DNA of 64,000 bases, taken from NCBI GenBank assembly GCA_035551675.1, contig DASZMV010000024.1, positions 31,251 through 95,250 of the forward strand. Reading direction: 5' to 3'. This document shows, piece by piece, positions 1 to 8,439 of the stretch. The translations under genes were made by a program, and so were the position numbers. Position 1 is the first letter of the stretch. Every line of letters starts with the position of its first letter. This stretch comes from JAFECT01 sp035551675. Lineage in GTDB: Bacteria > Pseudomonadota > Alphaproteobacteria > Caulobacterales > Caulobacteraceae. The notes beneath the pieces were generated by a model that did not search any database, had not been told where the DNA came from, and worked only from the letters and a program-made list of their open reading frames with translations.

Positions 1-361
1 ATCGAAGGCTTCAGCATACGCGTGCGCTCCCAAGGTCCCGCTTCAACGGCGCGTGTGCGGCCATGGTTCCGCCAAGGTTGGGTGAACGCCGGTCGCGTCC
101 TGCGACGATCCGCCTTCTGCTGCGATCCGCCAGCCAGGCGTACAACACGCTGGTGTTCCGGCCCGGACGGGGGCGTTCTCAACCGGGACAACGAGTTTCA
201 GCTCGCGTTTGGCTGCCAGGATCCGGGCGGATTCGTGGCGGCGGCGAGTGGCGGCGGGGGCCGCCAAAAGGGGTCGCGCGACCCGCTCTCCAGGCTTGCC
301 CTCTCTTGCCCGAGATCACCGTTGCGCGACCCCGACCTTTCTTATTCTTAGTCGTAGCGCC
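1..361. other. Unassigned edge region without a convincing gene
   Basis: The first 361 bases hold only short overlapping open frames with arginine/proline-rich translations and no recognisable motif. One plus-strand frame is open from the window edge to about 351, so a gene tail entering from outside cannot be excluded. A short GGTCGCGCGACC palindrome lies near 276. No promoter, RNA gene or repeat can be supported here. Confidence 0.4.
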
Positions 362-1432
362 CTATTCGTAGGGCCATGCCCGGTCGCGCAGGAACTGCGA
401 CAGCAGCCATTTCCGGCCGCGCGTCGGCGCGAGACCCGCGTGCAGCGTCATGCGATCGGGCCGTCCCGCCGCGTCGGTGTTCCAGAACAGAATGGCGTCG
501 CCCTTGCGACCCTTGAAACGCAGGCCGAGGTGCGGAAACTCCGTCTCGCCGCCGTCGAAGTCATCGCTGAGATAGATCAGGAAGGTCGCCACCCGCTGGC
601 CGCGCTCGGCGATGACCTTCGCATGCGCGGGATTGTCCGGATCGAGGAAATCGACGTGGCGCGCAAATTCCTGGCCAGGCTCGTAGTGCAGGATCGCCAG
701 CTCTTCGCAGTTCGCCGTCGCAATGCCCGTCGCGCGCGAAATGCGGGCGCGCGTCACCGCCATGATCACATCGCTCTCGATCAAATGAAATTCGGTCGAG
801 CCGTTCGAGCGCGTGCGGCTCTCGACGCCGCCGCCTGACGTCTCGTCGTACACCCGCGCCGGCCGGATGCGTCCCCTCGCCCGCTCGATCAGCCAGTCGC
901 AACGCGCCGGTGGCAGGAAATTGTCGTAGGCGGCGATGCGCGCCGTCGTCGACAGCGCGCGCGGTCGCGGCACGCTCAACAGACCCTCCACCCTGATGCG
1001 GGCGCGCAGCGCGGCCGGCGACGTGTCGTGGTCGCCGCCCGCAAGAATGCGCAGCTGGTCCCTCGCGCGCGGTTCGCCCGCCTCGGCGGCGCGCTGCAGG
1101 GCGTCAAAGGCCGCGCTCCAGTCCTGGGGTAGGAAGCGTCCGGCCGCGCGCATCGCCGCGGTCAGCTCATTGGCCTCGGCGCCCCCGTTCCTGGCGGCGA
1201 GCGCCAGCATTTCCGCCGCGCGATCGGGCAGCTTGGGCGCCGCATAGCCGGTCAGCAGCCGCGCGCCGAGAAACGACCCCGCCCGCGCATCCCCGGCCCG
1301 CGCCGCGCGCTCGAGCCAGTTCAGAGCTTCCGGATGGCGGCCCTGCTGGTCGAGCAGGGCGGCGTACGCGAACTGGGCCCGGGGATCACCCTGGATCGCG
1401 CGGGCTTCGATCTCCCGCGGATCTGTCGCCAT
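362..1432 (-). CDS. Sel1-repeat / 2OG-Fe(II) oxygenase (prolyl 4-hydroxylase-like)
   Basis: 356 residues. Residues 1-130 are alanine-rich helical repeats of the Sel1/TPR type (pattern A-x-x-G-x-x-x-A, e.g. ARAGDARAGSFLGARLL). Residues 165-350 form a prolyl 4-hydroxylase-type double-stranded beta-helix. The iron ligands are visible as H259-x-D261 (FARHVDF) and distal H331 (TLHAG), and K341 sits where P4H enzymes bind the 2-oxoglutarate carboxylate. Family members hydroxylate protein or peptide side chains using O2 and 2-oxoglutarate. There is no signal peptide, so it is probably cytoplasmic, with the repeats perhaps presenting a protein substrate (inference). It is transcribed alone; the M13 peptidase gene lies upstream on the same strand. 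The substrate is unknown. Confidence 0.85.
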   Translation of the reverse strand: MATDPREIEARAIQGDPRAQFAYAALLDQQGRHPEALNWLERAARAGDARAGSFLGARLLTGYAAPKLPDRAAEMLALAARNGGAEANELTAAMRAAGRFLPQDWSAAFDALQRAAEAGEPRARDQLRILAGGDHDTSPAALRARIRVEGLLSVPRPRALSTTARIAAYDNFLPPARCDWLIERARGRIRPARVYDETSGGGVESRTRSNGSTEFHLIESDVIMAVTRARISRATGIATANCEELAILHYEPGQEFARHVDFLDPDNPAHAKVIAERGQRVATFLIYLSDDFDGGETEFPHLGLRFKGRKGDAILFWNTDAAGRPDRMTLHAGLAPTRGRKWLLSQFLRDRAWPYE

Positions 1433-1538
1433 GACGCCCCTTGCTCCGAAAATTAGAGACGGTTGTGCGATTAACGAACATGCTCGTCAAGTTTGTGAAA
1501 ACCATTCACTTATCGACGAACAAGACCTTGTCGCCGCC

Positions 1539-3593
1539 TCACCAGAGTCGCACCCGATCCGCTGGCGCCAGATACAGCTTGTCGCCGGGCTTCACGTGGA
1601 AGGCCGCGTACCAGGCGTCCATGTTCCGCACCACGCCGTTGACCCGGTACATCTCCGGCGAGTGCACGTCGGAGACCAGGCGTTGGCGGATGGTGTCCTC
1701 GCGCGACTTCTCGCGCCACGACTGGGCGTAGGCGAGGAAGAAGCGCTGGTCGCCGGTGAGGCCTTCGATCACCGGGGCGGGCCTGCCGTGCAGAGAGGCG
1801 TGATAGGCGTCCAGCGCGATCAGCGCGCCGCCCAGGTCGGCGATGTTCTCGCCCATGGTCTGGTCGCCCTTCACGTGTACGCCCGGATAGGGTGAATAGC
1901 TGTCGTACTGAGCGCCCAGCTTCTTGGCCGACGCGTCGAACTTCTTGCCGTCGTCGGCGGTCCACCAGTCGGCGAGCACGCCCTTGCCGTCGAACTTGCG
2001 CCCCTCGTCGTCGAAGCCGTGGGTCATCTCGTGACCGATGACGGCGCCGATGGCGCCGTAGTTCACCGCCGCGTCCGCGCTCGGATCGAAGTACGGCGGC
2101 TGCAGGATCGCGGCGGGGAACACCACCTCGTTGAAGCCCGGGTTGTAATAGGCGTTCACCGTTTGCGGCGTCATGCCCCACTCGCTGCGATCGACCGGAT
2201 CGTTCAGTCGCTTCAGCCGCCGGTTCCATTCGAACGCCGAGGACGCGCGGATGTCGCCTACCAGATCGTCGCCGGAAACCTGCAGGTTGGAATAGTCGCG
2301 CCACCTGTCGGGATAGGCGATCTTCACGGTGAACTGGTTGAGCTTGGCGTTCGCCCTGGCCTTGGTCTCCGCGCTCATCCAGTCGAGGCGGTCGATGCGC
2401 GCGTGCAGCGCGACCTGCAGCTGTTTCACCAGGTCGTCGATCTTGGCCTTGGCCTGCGGCGGGAAATAGCGCGCGACGTAGACGCGGCCGACCGCCTCGC
2501 CCATGCCGCGATCGACCACCGCGACGCCGCGCTTCCAGCGGGGCCGCTGTTCGGTCTGACCCGACAAGGCCTTGGAGTGGAAGTCGAAGCTCGCGTCCAC
2601 GAACGCCTTGGACAAATACGGCGACGCACCATCCGCCACGTGGAATGCGGACCACGCCTTCAGCGTCTGCAGCGGCGTTTCGCCGTAGATGGCGGCGATC
2701 TTGGTGAAGGCCGTCGGTTCGCCGATATCGACCTTGCCAGCTTCTCCCACGCCCGCGTGGCCGAGATAGGCATTCCAGCCGAAGCCCGGCGCCAGCGCCG
2801 CCAGCTGGTCCGGCGTCATCGGATTATAAGTCTTGTCCGGATCGCGCCGCTCGGCGCGCGACCAGCTCGCCTGCGCGATCGCGGTTTCCAGATCGACAAT
2901 GGCCTTGGCGTTCTCCTGCGGATGCTCCCACCTGATCAGGCCCAGCATCTGCGCCACATAGGCCTGGTACGCCGTCTTCTTCGCCGCGAACTTGTCGGAG
3001 AGATAATAGTCGCGGTCCGGCAGGCCGAGACCGCCCTGGCTCAGGCTGACGATGTAGCGATCCGGCGCCTTGGCGTCGGTCGCGATGCCCAGGCGGAACG
3101 GCGCGCGCAGGAATCCGCCGCCCTGGCTCGCGCCCATCAAACCCGTCAGCGCGTCGCGTGAGGACGCTTCGCGGATCGCGGCGAGATCGGGCTCGATCGG
3201 CTTCATGCCCAGCGCTTCGATGCGCGCCTCGTCCATGAAGGCGCGGTAGTAGGCGCCGACCTTGGTCGCGTCGGCGGCGGCCGGCCCGCTCACGCCGGCG
3301 GCGCCGTTTTCCAGGATCTGGCGGATGCGCGCTTCGGAAGTGTCGTTCAGCACCTCGTCGTCGCCATAGCGGGTGCGATCGGCGGGAATTTCCGTCCGCT
3401 TGTCCCAGCCGCCGTTGGCGTAGGCGAAGAAGTCGTCGCCGGGCGTCACCGACGGATCTTCGCCCGAGGCGTCGAAGCCCCACGCGCCGTAGTGCAGCGC
3501 CTTTTGCACCGGCTCGGCGGTGGCGCTGGCGACGGTCAGGACGGCGAGCGCGGCGGCGCCCAAAAGCACGGTCTTAACTGGACGTGTTTTCAC
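1539..3593 (-). CDS. M13 family zinc metallopeptidase (PepO/neprilysin-like), secreted
   Basis: 684 residues starting at GTG. The N-terminus has a signal peptide ending near SATAEP. The M13 N-terminal domain opens with GDDFFAYANGGW. Catalytic features are NAYYNP (about 480), the zinc motif HEMTH (about 520) and GENIADLGG (about 580), which supplies the third ligand Glu. The protein ends in RLW, matching the conserved terminal Trp of the family. The length is typical of bacterial PepO. These enzymes cleave small peptides in the periplasm or outside the cell. The gene is divergent from the first TonB-dependent receptor, with about 170 bp between. Close homologues are often near TonB receptors, consistent with peptide scavenging (inference). 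Confidence 0.93.
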   Translation of the reverse strand: MKTRPVKTVLLGAAALAVLTVASATAEPVQKALHYGAWGFDASGEDPSVTPGDDFFAYANGGWDKRTEIPADRTRYGDDEVLNDTSEARIRQILENGAAGVSGPAAADATKVGAYYRAFMDEARIEALGMKPIEPDLAAIREASSRDALTGLMGASQGGGFLRAPFRLGIATDAKAPDRYIVSLSQGGLGLPDRDYYLSDKFAAKKTAYQAYVAQMLGLIRWEHPQENAKAIVDLETAIAQASWSRAERRDPDKTYNPMTPDQLAALAPGFGWNAYLGHAGVGEAGKVDIGEPTAFTKIAAIYGETPLQTLKAWSAFHVADGASPYLSKAFVDASFDFHSKALSGQTEQRPRWKRGVAVVDRGMGEAVGRVYVARYFPPQAKAKIDDLVKQLQVALHARIDRLDWMSAETKARANAKLNQFTVKIAYPDRWRDYSNLQVSGDDLVGDIRASSAFEWNRRLKRLNDPVDRSEWGMTPQTVNAYYNPGFNEVVFPAAILQPPYFDPSADAAVNYGAIGAVIGHEMTHGFDDEGRKFDGKGVLADWWTADDGKKFDASAKKLGAQYDSYSPYPGVHVKGDQTMGENIADLGGALIALDAYHASLHGRPAPVIEGLTGDQRFFLAYAQSWREKSREDTIRQRLVSDVHSPEMYRVNGVVRNMDAWYAAFHVKPGDKLYLAPADRVRLW

Positions 3594-3762
3594 CGGAATA
3601 TTCCCTCGTTTGAGCGGGACGAGCCTAGCGCGTGCCCGCTCGCCCGTCCTCTGTGAAACGATATTGCGGTGGAGCTTCCACCCTCGGCAAGCCTTACTGA
3701 TGGTTCATTTTCAATTTCCGCTGGCGCGCTATAGGGATGGCGCGTCGCTCGTGGGGGATTCT

Positions 3763-6000
3763 GTGCGCGCGTTTCGGTCGATCAGGGGCTCCGGGCGGCG
3801 TTTGGCCGCGCGCCGGCTGAGCCTTGCCCTGGCGATCGCCGCCCTCCCCGCCGCCGCGTTCGCCCAGTCCGACCAGCAGAGTGCGGGCCAACCGAACGGC
3901 GGTCAGCAATCGCAACCGGCGTCCAAGAGCGCAAGTACGGTCCAGGGCGTCACCGTAACCTCCTCGCAAAACGATTTCCGCAGTTCGCCCGACAAGCGAA
4001 GCTACGACCTGACCAAGGACCTGCAGGGTCAGACCGGCTCGCTCGCCGACGTGCTGCGCAACATTCCCTCACTCAGCGTCGACCTGAACGGCAACGTGTC
4101 GATCCGCGGCGACGCCAACATCCAGATTCTGGTCGACGGCAAGCCTTCGGGCATGTTCAAGGGTGCGGGCGCCGGCCAGGTGCTGCTGTCCATCCCCGCC
4201 GACCAGTACGAGCGCGTCGAGGTGATGACCAACCCGTCCGCCGCCTATTCGCCGGAGGGATCGGGCGGCATCATCAACCTGATCACCAAGAAGACCCGCA
4301 AGAGCGGCGCCTCCGGCTCGATCCGAGTCAATGCGGGAACGCGCGGGCGCTGGGGCGTGGGCGTCACCGGCGCCTACAAGGGCGACAAGCTGTCGGCCCA
4401 GATCGCCGGCGGCTACCGCTACGATCCGCAGCACCCGACCGACGAAGACCGTCCGACGATCCTGGACGCGAGCGGAAAACCGATCTCGACCACGAACCAG
4501 ATCACCGTCAGCGACGGACCGCTTCACATCTGGTACCTGCGCGGCGGCGCCGACTACGCGCTGGACCCCAAGACCACGCTCAGCGCCGAGGCGCACTACA
4601 CCGACCTCTTTCTCACTATGCCGAGCGTCTCCAGCCTCGAGAGCTTCGACGCGTCAGGCGCGCTCGACCGGGTGTTCACGCGACGCGCGCGCGAGGATCT
4701 TACCGACCGGAAGACCGAAGGCGGCAGCGCGACGTTCCGCCGGTCGTTCGCGGGCGACAACCACGACCTGACCCTTATCGCGAGTTATGACCGCACGCCC
4801 TACGACCTCGGCCTCGATTTCATCGACATAAGCACGCTGCCGCCCCTGCCCGACGCGTTCGACCGCGTGCGCACCTTCAGCGTCGACGGCCTGAGCGACT
4901 TCAAGGCCGACTATCAGGCGCCCATGGCGGGCGGCGCGCAGCTGAAGGCGGGCTGGGAACTGCAGATCGACGACACCTCGAGCCTCAATCACGGCGTCAT
5001 CGGCGCCGCGTCGCCGACCGCGCCCGACGACCCGGCGCAGACCGACCGGTTCCATTTCCGCCGCCAGGTCGACATGCTCTACGCCACCTGGCAGCAGCCG
5101 ATCGGCAAGCTGACCGTGCTCGCGGGCGTGCGCGGCGAGCAAAGCCGGGTGAACGTAGACGACGCGACCTCGGCGGTGACGCAGACGACGGATCATTTCC
5201 GGCTCTATCCGTCGCTGAACCTGACCTATCAGATCGACGACGCCCAGCAATTATCCGCGAGTTACAGCCAGCGCGTCGAGCGGCCGAACCCGGGGCAGTT
5301 CGATCCGTTCCTCTACCTCGACGGCCCCTTCTACGCGCACGTCGGCAACCCGAACCTGCGCGACCAGATCTCCGCCGACTACGAGGCCGGCTATCAGTAC
5401 AAGGCCGGCGGGCGTTATTATCTCGCCACGCTCTACTACAAGGACAACCGCTACGGGGTCACGAGCACCGAGAGCGTGCTGCCGAACGGCGTCCTCCTCG
5501 CCAGTTTCGGCAACCTGACCAGCAGCCGCAGCGGCGGCCTCGAACTCGTCGCCAACGGCAGCCTTCTGATCAAGTCGCTCACCTACAATGTGAGCGCCGA
5601 CCTGCATCGCACCGAGATCGACGCCCAGGCGCTGGGCTTCCCGAACGCACGCGCGCTGACGACCCTGTCCGGTCGCGCCAGTCTCAACTGGACGGCGTCG
5701 CCCAACGATCTGTTCCAGGCGAGCGTGCGCGGCTCCGGCAAGGAGATCACGCCGCAAGGTTTTTCCGACCTGGGCCCGCTGATCAACTTCGGCTACCGCC
5801 GCAGACTGTCGGACCGGCTGGCGATCTTCGTCACCGCCCAGGACGCGTTCGCGACCTACCGCAACCGGGACGAAGTCTTCACCCCGGTCTTCCGCGACAC
5901 GGTTCGCGATCGCGGACGCACCCAGGCGGCCTTCATCGGGTTCAGCTACGCCTTCGGCGGCGGGGCAAAGAAGGATCCGGGCTTCGACTACAACAACTGA
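3763..6000 (+). CDS. TonB-dependent receptor with OMP beta-barrel family barrel (copy 1)
   Basis: About 745 residues. The signal peptide ends in AAFAQS. The motif STVQGVTVTS, a probable TonB box, comes next, then a plug domain (LADVLRNIPSLSVD, VSIRGDANIQILVDGKP, RVEVMTNPSAAYSPEG) and a large beta-barrel ending before FDYNN. It is an outer-membrane transporter for a bound ligand, driven by TonB-ExbBD; the ligand is not readable from sequence. The start is uncertain: GTG 3763 has a GGGGG ribosome site and gives a normal signal peptide, while ATG 3700 and GTG 3751 are in frame upstream. It is the first of three tandem paralogues. Unlike many PF14905-type proteins it lacks an N-terminal carboxypeptidase-like domain. 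Confidence 0.9.
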   Translation: MRAFRSIRGSGRRLAARRLSLALAIAALPAAAFAQSDQQSAGQPNGGQQSQPASKSASTVQGVTVTSSQNDFRSSPDKRSYDLTKDLQGQTGSLADVLRNIPSLSVDLNGNVSIRGDANIQILVDGKPSGMFKGAGAGQVLLSIPADQYERVEVMTNPSAAYSPEGSGGIINLITKKTRKSGASGSIRVNAGTRGRWGVGVTGAYKGDKLSAQIAGGYRYDPQHPTDEDRPTILDASGKPISTTNQITVSDGPLHIWYLRGGADYALDPKTTLSAEAHYTDLFLTMPSVSSLESFDASGALDRVFTRRAREDLTDRKTEGGSATFRRSFAGDNHDLTLIASYDRTPYDLGLDFIDISTLPPLPDAFDRVRTFSVDGLSDFKADYQAPMAGGAQLKAGWELQIDDTSSLNHGVIGAASPTAPDDPAQTDRFHFRRQVDMLYATWQQPIGKLTVLAGVRGEQSRVNVDDATSAVTQTTDHFRLYPSLNLTYQIDDAQQLSASYSQRVERPNPGQFDPFLYLDGPFYAHVGNPNLRDQISADYEAGYQYKAGGRYYLATLYYKDNRYGVTSTESVLPNGVLLASFGNLTSSRSGGLELVANGSLLIKSLTYNVSADLHRTEIDAQALGFPNARALTTLSGRASLNWTASPNDLFQASVRGSGKEITPQGFSDLGPLINFGYRRRLSDRLAIFVTAQDAFATYRNRDEVFTPVFRDTVRDRGRTQAAFIGFSYAFGGGAKKDPGFDYNN

Positions 6001-6035
6001 ATGGCGATAAGGCGAGCTTTGCCATTTCGTCGCCA
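5999..6035 (+). other. Intergenic hairpin before TonB receptor copy 2
   Basis: Overlapping inverted repeats lie just after the stop codon of copy 1: AATGGC (5999-6004) with GCCATT (6021-6026), and an outer TGGCGA/TCGCCA pair. No U-run follows, so it is not a classical terminator. A matching but stronger hairpin precedes copy 3, and the downstream leader is also conserved between the two. Confidence 0.5.
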
Positions 6036-6075
6036 AATTGCATGTCCATAGGGTTCTAAACGGGAGGCTGTCCCT

Positions 6076-8352
6076 TTGCCGATCTGGTCTTTGTCACGCC
6101 CGCGCCTTGCGCGTCTGGGCCTTGTATCTCTTGCGGCCATGATGGTGGCGGGGGGTGGCGCGCCCGCGTTCGCCCAGTCGCAGCAAGGCCAGACTCAGGC
6201 CCCGCCTTCATCGGATCAGACCGACGCCAAGGCCAAAAAGGACGGCAAGGCCTCGACCGTCCAGGGCATCACGGTCACCTCCGACCGCGCCCAGATGCGC
6301 AGCGATATCGACCGCCGCAGCTATGACATAACCAAGGACCTGGGCGCCCAGAACGGCGCCTCGCTCGCCGACTCGCTGCGCAACGTGCCGTCGGTGGACG
6401 TGGACGTGAACGGCGGCGTGACCCTGCGCGGCCAGTCGGGCGTGACCATCATGGTCGACGGCAAGCCCTCGCCGATCTTTTCGGGTCCCGGCGGCGCGCA
6501 GGCGCTGCTGCAGATTCCCGCCGACCAGTTCGAGCGCGTCGAGGTGATGACCAATCCCTCGGCCGCCTTCACCCCCAACGGCCAGGCCGGCATCATCAAC
6601 CTGGTGAGCAAGAAGCGCCAACCCATGGGCAGTTTCGGCTCGGTGCGCGCCTCGGTCGCCGACGCCGACCGCTACCGCGGCGGCGCCAACGCCACCATCC
6701 GCAACGGCAAGACGACCGTGGTTCTCTACGCCGGCGGCGGTCGCGACCTGCAGAAACAGGACGCGTCGGGCCTTACCGAAAACTTCAACCCCGCCGGCGA
6801 TCTGATCACCACCAACACCGGGACCAGCAACGGCCAGTTCCGCTCCAACTTCGGCTACGGCGTCGGCAATGTCACCTGGGACCTCGCGCCCAAGACCCAA
6901 CTGAACCTCAGCCTCAACGCTTTCCATTTCCACGGCGAGGCCGACAGCCACGGCGACGATGTGGTCACCGACGGTTCCGGCGCGGTGCTCGAGGACGTTC
7001 TGCAGACCACGCAAAATATCTTCGGCGGCACGTTCGCGCGCGGCGAGTTGAAACTGCGCCAGGAGTTCGCGGGCGACGACCACAACCTCACCATCACCCT
7101 GAACCACAATCGCGGCGACTTCGACAACAGTCAGCGGTTCACTGAATCCTTCGCGGCGCCGGTGCAGCCGGACACGTTCCAGCGTTCGACCCAGTCCAAC
7201 ATCAACAACACGACCCAGTTCGCGGGCGACTACGTGCGGCCCATGCCGTCGGACGGCAAGCTGAAGGCGGGCTGGGATGTCACCCAGGACGACAACCACT
7301 CGAACTCGATGGGCTTCGTGGACGCGTCTTCACCGACCGCGCCGGACGACCCGAGTCAGACCGACCTGTTCCACTTCCAGCGCACCGTCTCCGCCGGCTA
7401 CGTCACCTATCAGCAACCGTTCGGCAAGCTGACGGTGCTGGGCGGCCTGCGCGTCGAGAACGAGACCCTGAACATCGACAGCGAGACCTCGCACATCGAC
7501 GTCAAGTCGAACGACCTGCACCTCTATCCGACGCTGCACCTGAGCTACACGCTCGACGACGCCCAGACCCTGATGGCGAGCTATTCCGAACGCATCCAGC
7601 GCCCCGACGATCGTTCGTTCGATCCCTTCGTGCGCATCAACGGCCCGTTCTCGGAATCGGCGGGCAATCCGCACCTGAAACCCGAGCAGGTCCAGGATTA
7701 CGAAGGCAGCTGGCAGTACCACGGCGGCGGCCAGTTCTACATCGCCACCCTCTATTACAAGCAACACACCGGCGGCGTGACCACCATCACCACCGACGTC
7801 GGAGACAGCGTGCTTTTGACCACCGACGAGAACCTGACCCGCAGCAAGGACGCGGGCCTGGAACTGGTGGCGAGCGGCAAGCTGCCCCACGGCCTCGCCT
7901 ACAACATCAGCGGCAACGTCTACTGGAACGAGATCGACGGCTCGGCGCTCGGTTTTACCGAGACGCGGTCGGACACCACCGTCGCCGGCCGCGCCTCGAT
8001 CAACTGGCAGGCCGATCCGAATGATTTCCTCCAGATCAACCTCTCCGCCCGCGGCCGCACGCTGACGCCCCAGGGATTCACCGAGACCAAGCCGACCGTG
8101 AACCTGGGCTACCGCCGCAAGTTCACCGAAAAGCTGAGCGGGCTGATCACCGTGCAGGACCTGTTCGACACCGGCGGCGAAAAGACCGTCTACGACAGTC
8201 CGCTGCTGCGCGGCGGCAACGACTTCCACCAGCACGACCGCGCGGTCTTCCTCGGCCTGACCATGACCTTCGGCGCCAGCCCGCGCGGCCGCCCGCAACA
8301 ACCCGACTTCGACTACGGCGACCAAACTCCGGGCGGCGGCTCGCCGCACTGA
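6076..8352 (+). CDS. TonB-dependent receptor with OMP beta-barrel family barrel (copy 2)
   Basis: 758 residues starting at TTG. The start is supported by alignment of its leader with that of copy 3: both read GGCTGTCCC followed by TTGCCG or ATGCCG. The signal peptide ends in PAFAQS. The probable TonB box is STVQGITVTS. The plug domain carries LADSLRNVPSVDVDVNGGV, IMVDGKPSPIFSG and RVEVMTNPSAAFTPNG. The barrel has the IQRPDDRSFDPF and GNPHLKPEQ segments shared with copy 3. After the last predicted beta strand (LGLTMTF) comes a polar tail containing PDFDYG. It is an outer-membrane TonB-driven importer; the substrate is unknown. Copies 2 and 3 are closer to each other than to copy 1. Confidence 0.92.
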   Translation: MPIWSLSRPRLARLGLVSLAAMMVAGGGAPAFAQSQQGQTQAPPSSDQTDAKAKKDGKASTVQGITVTSDRAQMRSDIDRRSYDITKDLGAQNGASLADSLRNVPSVDVDVNGGVTLRGQSGVTIMVDGKPSPIFSGPGGAQALLQIPADQFERVEVMTNPSAAFTPNGQAGIINLVSKKRQPMGSFGSVRASVADADRYRGGANATIRNGKTTVVLYAGGGRDLQKQDASGLTENFNPAGDLITTNTGTSNGQFRSNFGYGVGNVTWDLAPKTQLNLSLNAFHFHGEADSHGDDVVTDGSGAVLEDVLQTTQNIFGGTFARGELKLRQEFAGDDHNLTITLNHNRGDFDNSQRFTESFAAPVQPDTFQRSTQSNINNTTQFAGDYVRPMPSDGKLKAGWDVTQDDNHSNSMGFVDASSPTAPDDPSQTDLFHFQRTVSAGYVTYQQPFGKLTVLGGLRVENETLNIDSETSHIDVKSNDLHLYPTLHLSYTLDDAQTLMASYSERIQRPDDRSFDPFVRINGPFSESAGNPHLKPEQVQDYEGSWQYHGGGQFYIATLYYKQHTGGVTTITTDVGDSVLLTTDENLTRSKDAGLELVASGKLPHGLAYNISGNVYWNEIDGSALGFTETRSDTTVAGRASINWQADPNDFLQINLSARGRTLTPQGFTETKPTVNLGYRRKFTEKLSGLITVQDLFDTGGEKTVYDSPLLRGGNDFHQHDRAVFLGLTMTFGASPRGRPQQPDFDYGDQTPGGGSPH

Positions 8353-8363
8353 CGCGTTCATGA

Positions 8364-8394
8364 CGGTGTGAAGGCGAGCTTCGCCTTTACACCG
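8364..8394 (+). other. Strong intergenic hairpin before TonB receptor copy 3
   Basis: A nearly perfect 14-bp stem, from CGGTGTGAAGGCGA to TCGCCTTTACACCG with a GCT loop and one G-U pair, lies 12 nt after the copy 2 stop codon. No U-run follows. It may stabilise the 3' end of the upstream mRNA or tune read-through into copy 3 (inference). It corresponds in position to the weaker hairpin before copy 2. Confidence 0.6.
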
Positions 8395-8439
8395 CCTGAT
8401 TGCACATCCACTATGCGGTTGAACGGTGGGCTGTCCCGG

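Noticed and set aside
1..361. Gene tail entering from the left edge
   Set aside because: One frame is open, but its translation is basic and proline-rich with no recognisable domain, so I left it as unassigned.
3520..3762. Upstream start sites of TonB receptor copy 1 (3520, 3700, 3751)
   Set aside because: They add residues before a normal signal peptide, and 3520 lies inside the divergent M13 gene. GTG 3763 has the best ribosome site, though 3700 and 3751 remain possible.
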